From the NCBI GenBank assembly GCA_035258565.1, contig DATFXF010000373.1:1-5075 (forward strand): a stretch of 5,075 nt of DNA, given 5' to 3'. Below, piece after piece: positions 4,360-5,075 of the stretch. The DNA comes from DATFXF01 sp035258565. Its GTDB lineage: Bacteria; Acidobacteriota; Terriglobia; Acidiferrales; UBA7541. The translations under genes and the position numbers were made by a program. How positions within the stretch are numbered: position 1 is the stretch's first letter; each line of letters starts with the position of its first letter. The notes under the pieces are model-generated. The model saw nothing but the letters and a program-made list of their open reading frames with translations. It searched no databases and was not told where the DNA came from.

Positions 4360-5075
4360 GGTGACCTCCCCTCGATGGCCCGGTTGGTGAGTGGAGAGTC
4401 CACCGGAGTTTTTCCCAGCTCTGGCTCGAAGATTTCGGTCAGCACACGTCCTTTCATCTGCTCCGGTGCGGCGACGCCGTAGATGTGCAGGATCGTGGGG
4501 GCAACGTCGTAAACGCTCATCGGCAGCGCGAACACGCGCACGCCCTTCCTGATTCCCGGCCCCATGGCCACGAACAGGCCGGGCACATCGTCGCCATCCT
4601 CGAAATCGTGCTTGGCGATAATCGGTGTGGTGCCAGCGTGGTCGCGGTGCGCCAGATGCGATTCCACCTCGCGCAGCGGCTTGATGCCGTGATCGGAGAT
4701 GATGAGCAGCGTGGTTTTTTCGTCCACATACTTCAGAATGACGCCGAGCACTTTGTCCAAGGCGCGATACTGGTCGGGGAAGGCGTCCACCCTCAGGGTG
4801 TGCACTTTCGGGTTGTAACCCACGTTGTAGGGCTGGATGGGATAGAGCCAGTGGCCCACGCGATCTTCGCAAGATTGCACGAGAAACGTGAAATCAGTCT
4901 TGTGGCTGGAGAGCAGATAGTCGAAGAGCTTCGTCTGTTGTTCGCGGATCGTGGAGACCTGCTCCAGCCAATCGCGCACCACGGCTTCTTCTTTTCCTTG
5001 CAGATCTCGTGCCGCGGGCATACGGGCGCAGTCGATCCAAAAATCGCCCACGTTAGCTTCGAGCTCCTCCCTCAG
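4356..5075 (-). CDS. AlkP-superfamily type I phosphodiesterase/nucleotide pyrophosphatase, N-terminus outside window
   Basis: The frame is open from the window edge to TGA 4358-4356, giving 239 visible residues. The GTG at 5051 is internal, since LREELEAN continues upstream of it. The visible part is the C-terminal half of a metal-dependent phosphodiesterase/pyrophosphatase of the alkaline phosphatase superfamily. Seen directly: EDRVGHWLYP (D71 and H75, expected ligands of one metal), LLIISDHG (D128 and H129, expected ligands of the other metal), candidate third-site histidines in HRDHAG (H143, H146) and AKHDF (H156), then LFVAMGPGIRKG and the family's closing block DVAPTILHIYG...MKGRVLTEIF. 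The N-terminal nucleophile Thr/Ser and first metal Asp lie outside the window, so activity cannot be judged fully. The DGDDVPG segment before the AMGPGI strand looks longer than usual. Relatives hydrolyse nucleotides or phosphodiesters, often after export. The gene ends by overlapping the scaffold gene, the first of the visible operon. Confidence 0.9.
   Translation of the reverse strand: MREELEANVGDFWIDCARMPAARDLQGKEEAVVRDWLEQVSTIREQQTKLFDYLLSSHKTDFTFLVQSCEDRVGHWLYPIQPYNVGYNPKVHTLRVDAFPDQYRALDKVLGVILKYVDEKTTLLIISDHGIKPLREVESHLAHRDHAGTTPIIAKHDFEDGDDVPGLFVAMGPGIRKGVRVFALPMSVYDVAPTILHIYGVAAPEQMKGRVLTEIFEPELGKTPVDSPLTNRAIEGRSP
4365..4371 (-). promoter_or_regulatory. Ribosome binding site that sets the 4359 start
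   Basis: GGGGAGG on the minus strand lies 5 nt upstream of ATG 4359, within the last codons of the phosphodiesterase gene. The ATG overlaps that gene's TGA as ATGA (4359-4356), so the site allows reinitiation or coupled translation. Confidence 0.8.

Noticed and set aside
4360..4872. Upstream extension of the TPR protein, adding about 170 residues
   Set aside because: It runs inside the phosphodiesterase gene in another frame, is Arg/His/Pro-rich without domain content, and would bury the clear signal peptide and ribosome site at 4359.
1..5075. CRISPR array, tRNA, rRNA, or defence or phage module
   Set aside because: There are no regularly spaced repeats, cloverleaf-like or rRNA-like sequences, and no recognisable defence or phage structural proteins in any frame.

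Overview
The window looks like chromosomal DNA of a GC-rich, diderm, non-model bacterium. Acidobacteriota is my best guess, from the protein style: an AlkP-superfamily phosphodiesterase next to an exported protein that combines a carboxypeptidase-regulatory-like domain, TPR repeats and a LolA-like C-terminus, plus a YiiM-type MOSC protein. This is an inference from family resemblance, not a database result.

Layout. Bases 1-404 (+) hold the 3' part of a MOSC-domain gene. Bases 405-1433 hold no convincing intact gene. This stretch of about 1 kb looks like a gene graveyard: the first 31 codons of an NmrA-like NAD(P)-binding protein cut off by a stop (511-606), an orphan C-terminal-looking reading frame on the minus strand (726-896), a coding-looking tail with a tyrosine-recombinase-like phrase (1146-1283), short direct repeats, a GC-rich hairpin between two convergent stops (706-721), and a strong hairpin plus T-tract oriented to stop minus-strand transcription (907-935, inside a larger nested inverted repeat at 922-968).

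Bases 1434-5075 are one minus-strand block, read from right to left: an AlkP-superfamily (type I phosphodiesterase/nucleotide pyrophosphatase) gene whose 5' end lies beyond the window (5075-4356); an exported 635-aa carboxypeptidase-regulatory-like/TPR/LolA-like protein (4359-2452) that overlaps the previous gene by ATGA; a 229-aa secreted protein of unknown function (2434-1745) 17 nt further on; and, after 125 nt, a 61-aa cysteine/histidine microprotein (1619-1434) resembling a zinc ribbon. The first three genes have tight spacing and strong Shine-Dalgarno sequences and are very probably co-transcribed. They look like a periplasmic or envelope cassette: a metal-dependent phospho-hydrolase, a protein-interaction scaffold with a possible lipid-binding domain, and a small exported partner. 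The terminator-like hairpin at 907-935 is the first good candidate stop for minus-strand transcription leaving this block, although it lies about 500 nt beyond the last gene.

I found no rRNA, tRNA, CRISPR array or intact insertion sequence. The most interesting items are the phosphodiesterase/scaffold/unknown-protein cassette, the cysteine-rich microprotein, and the debris region with its nested hairpin.
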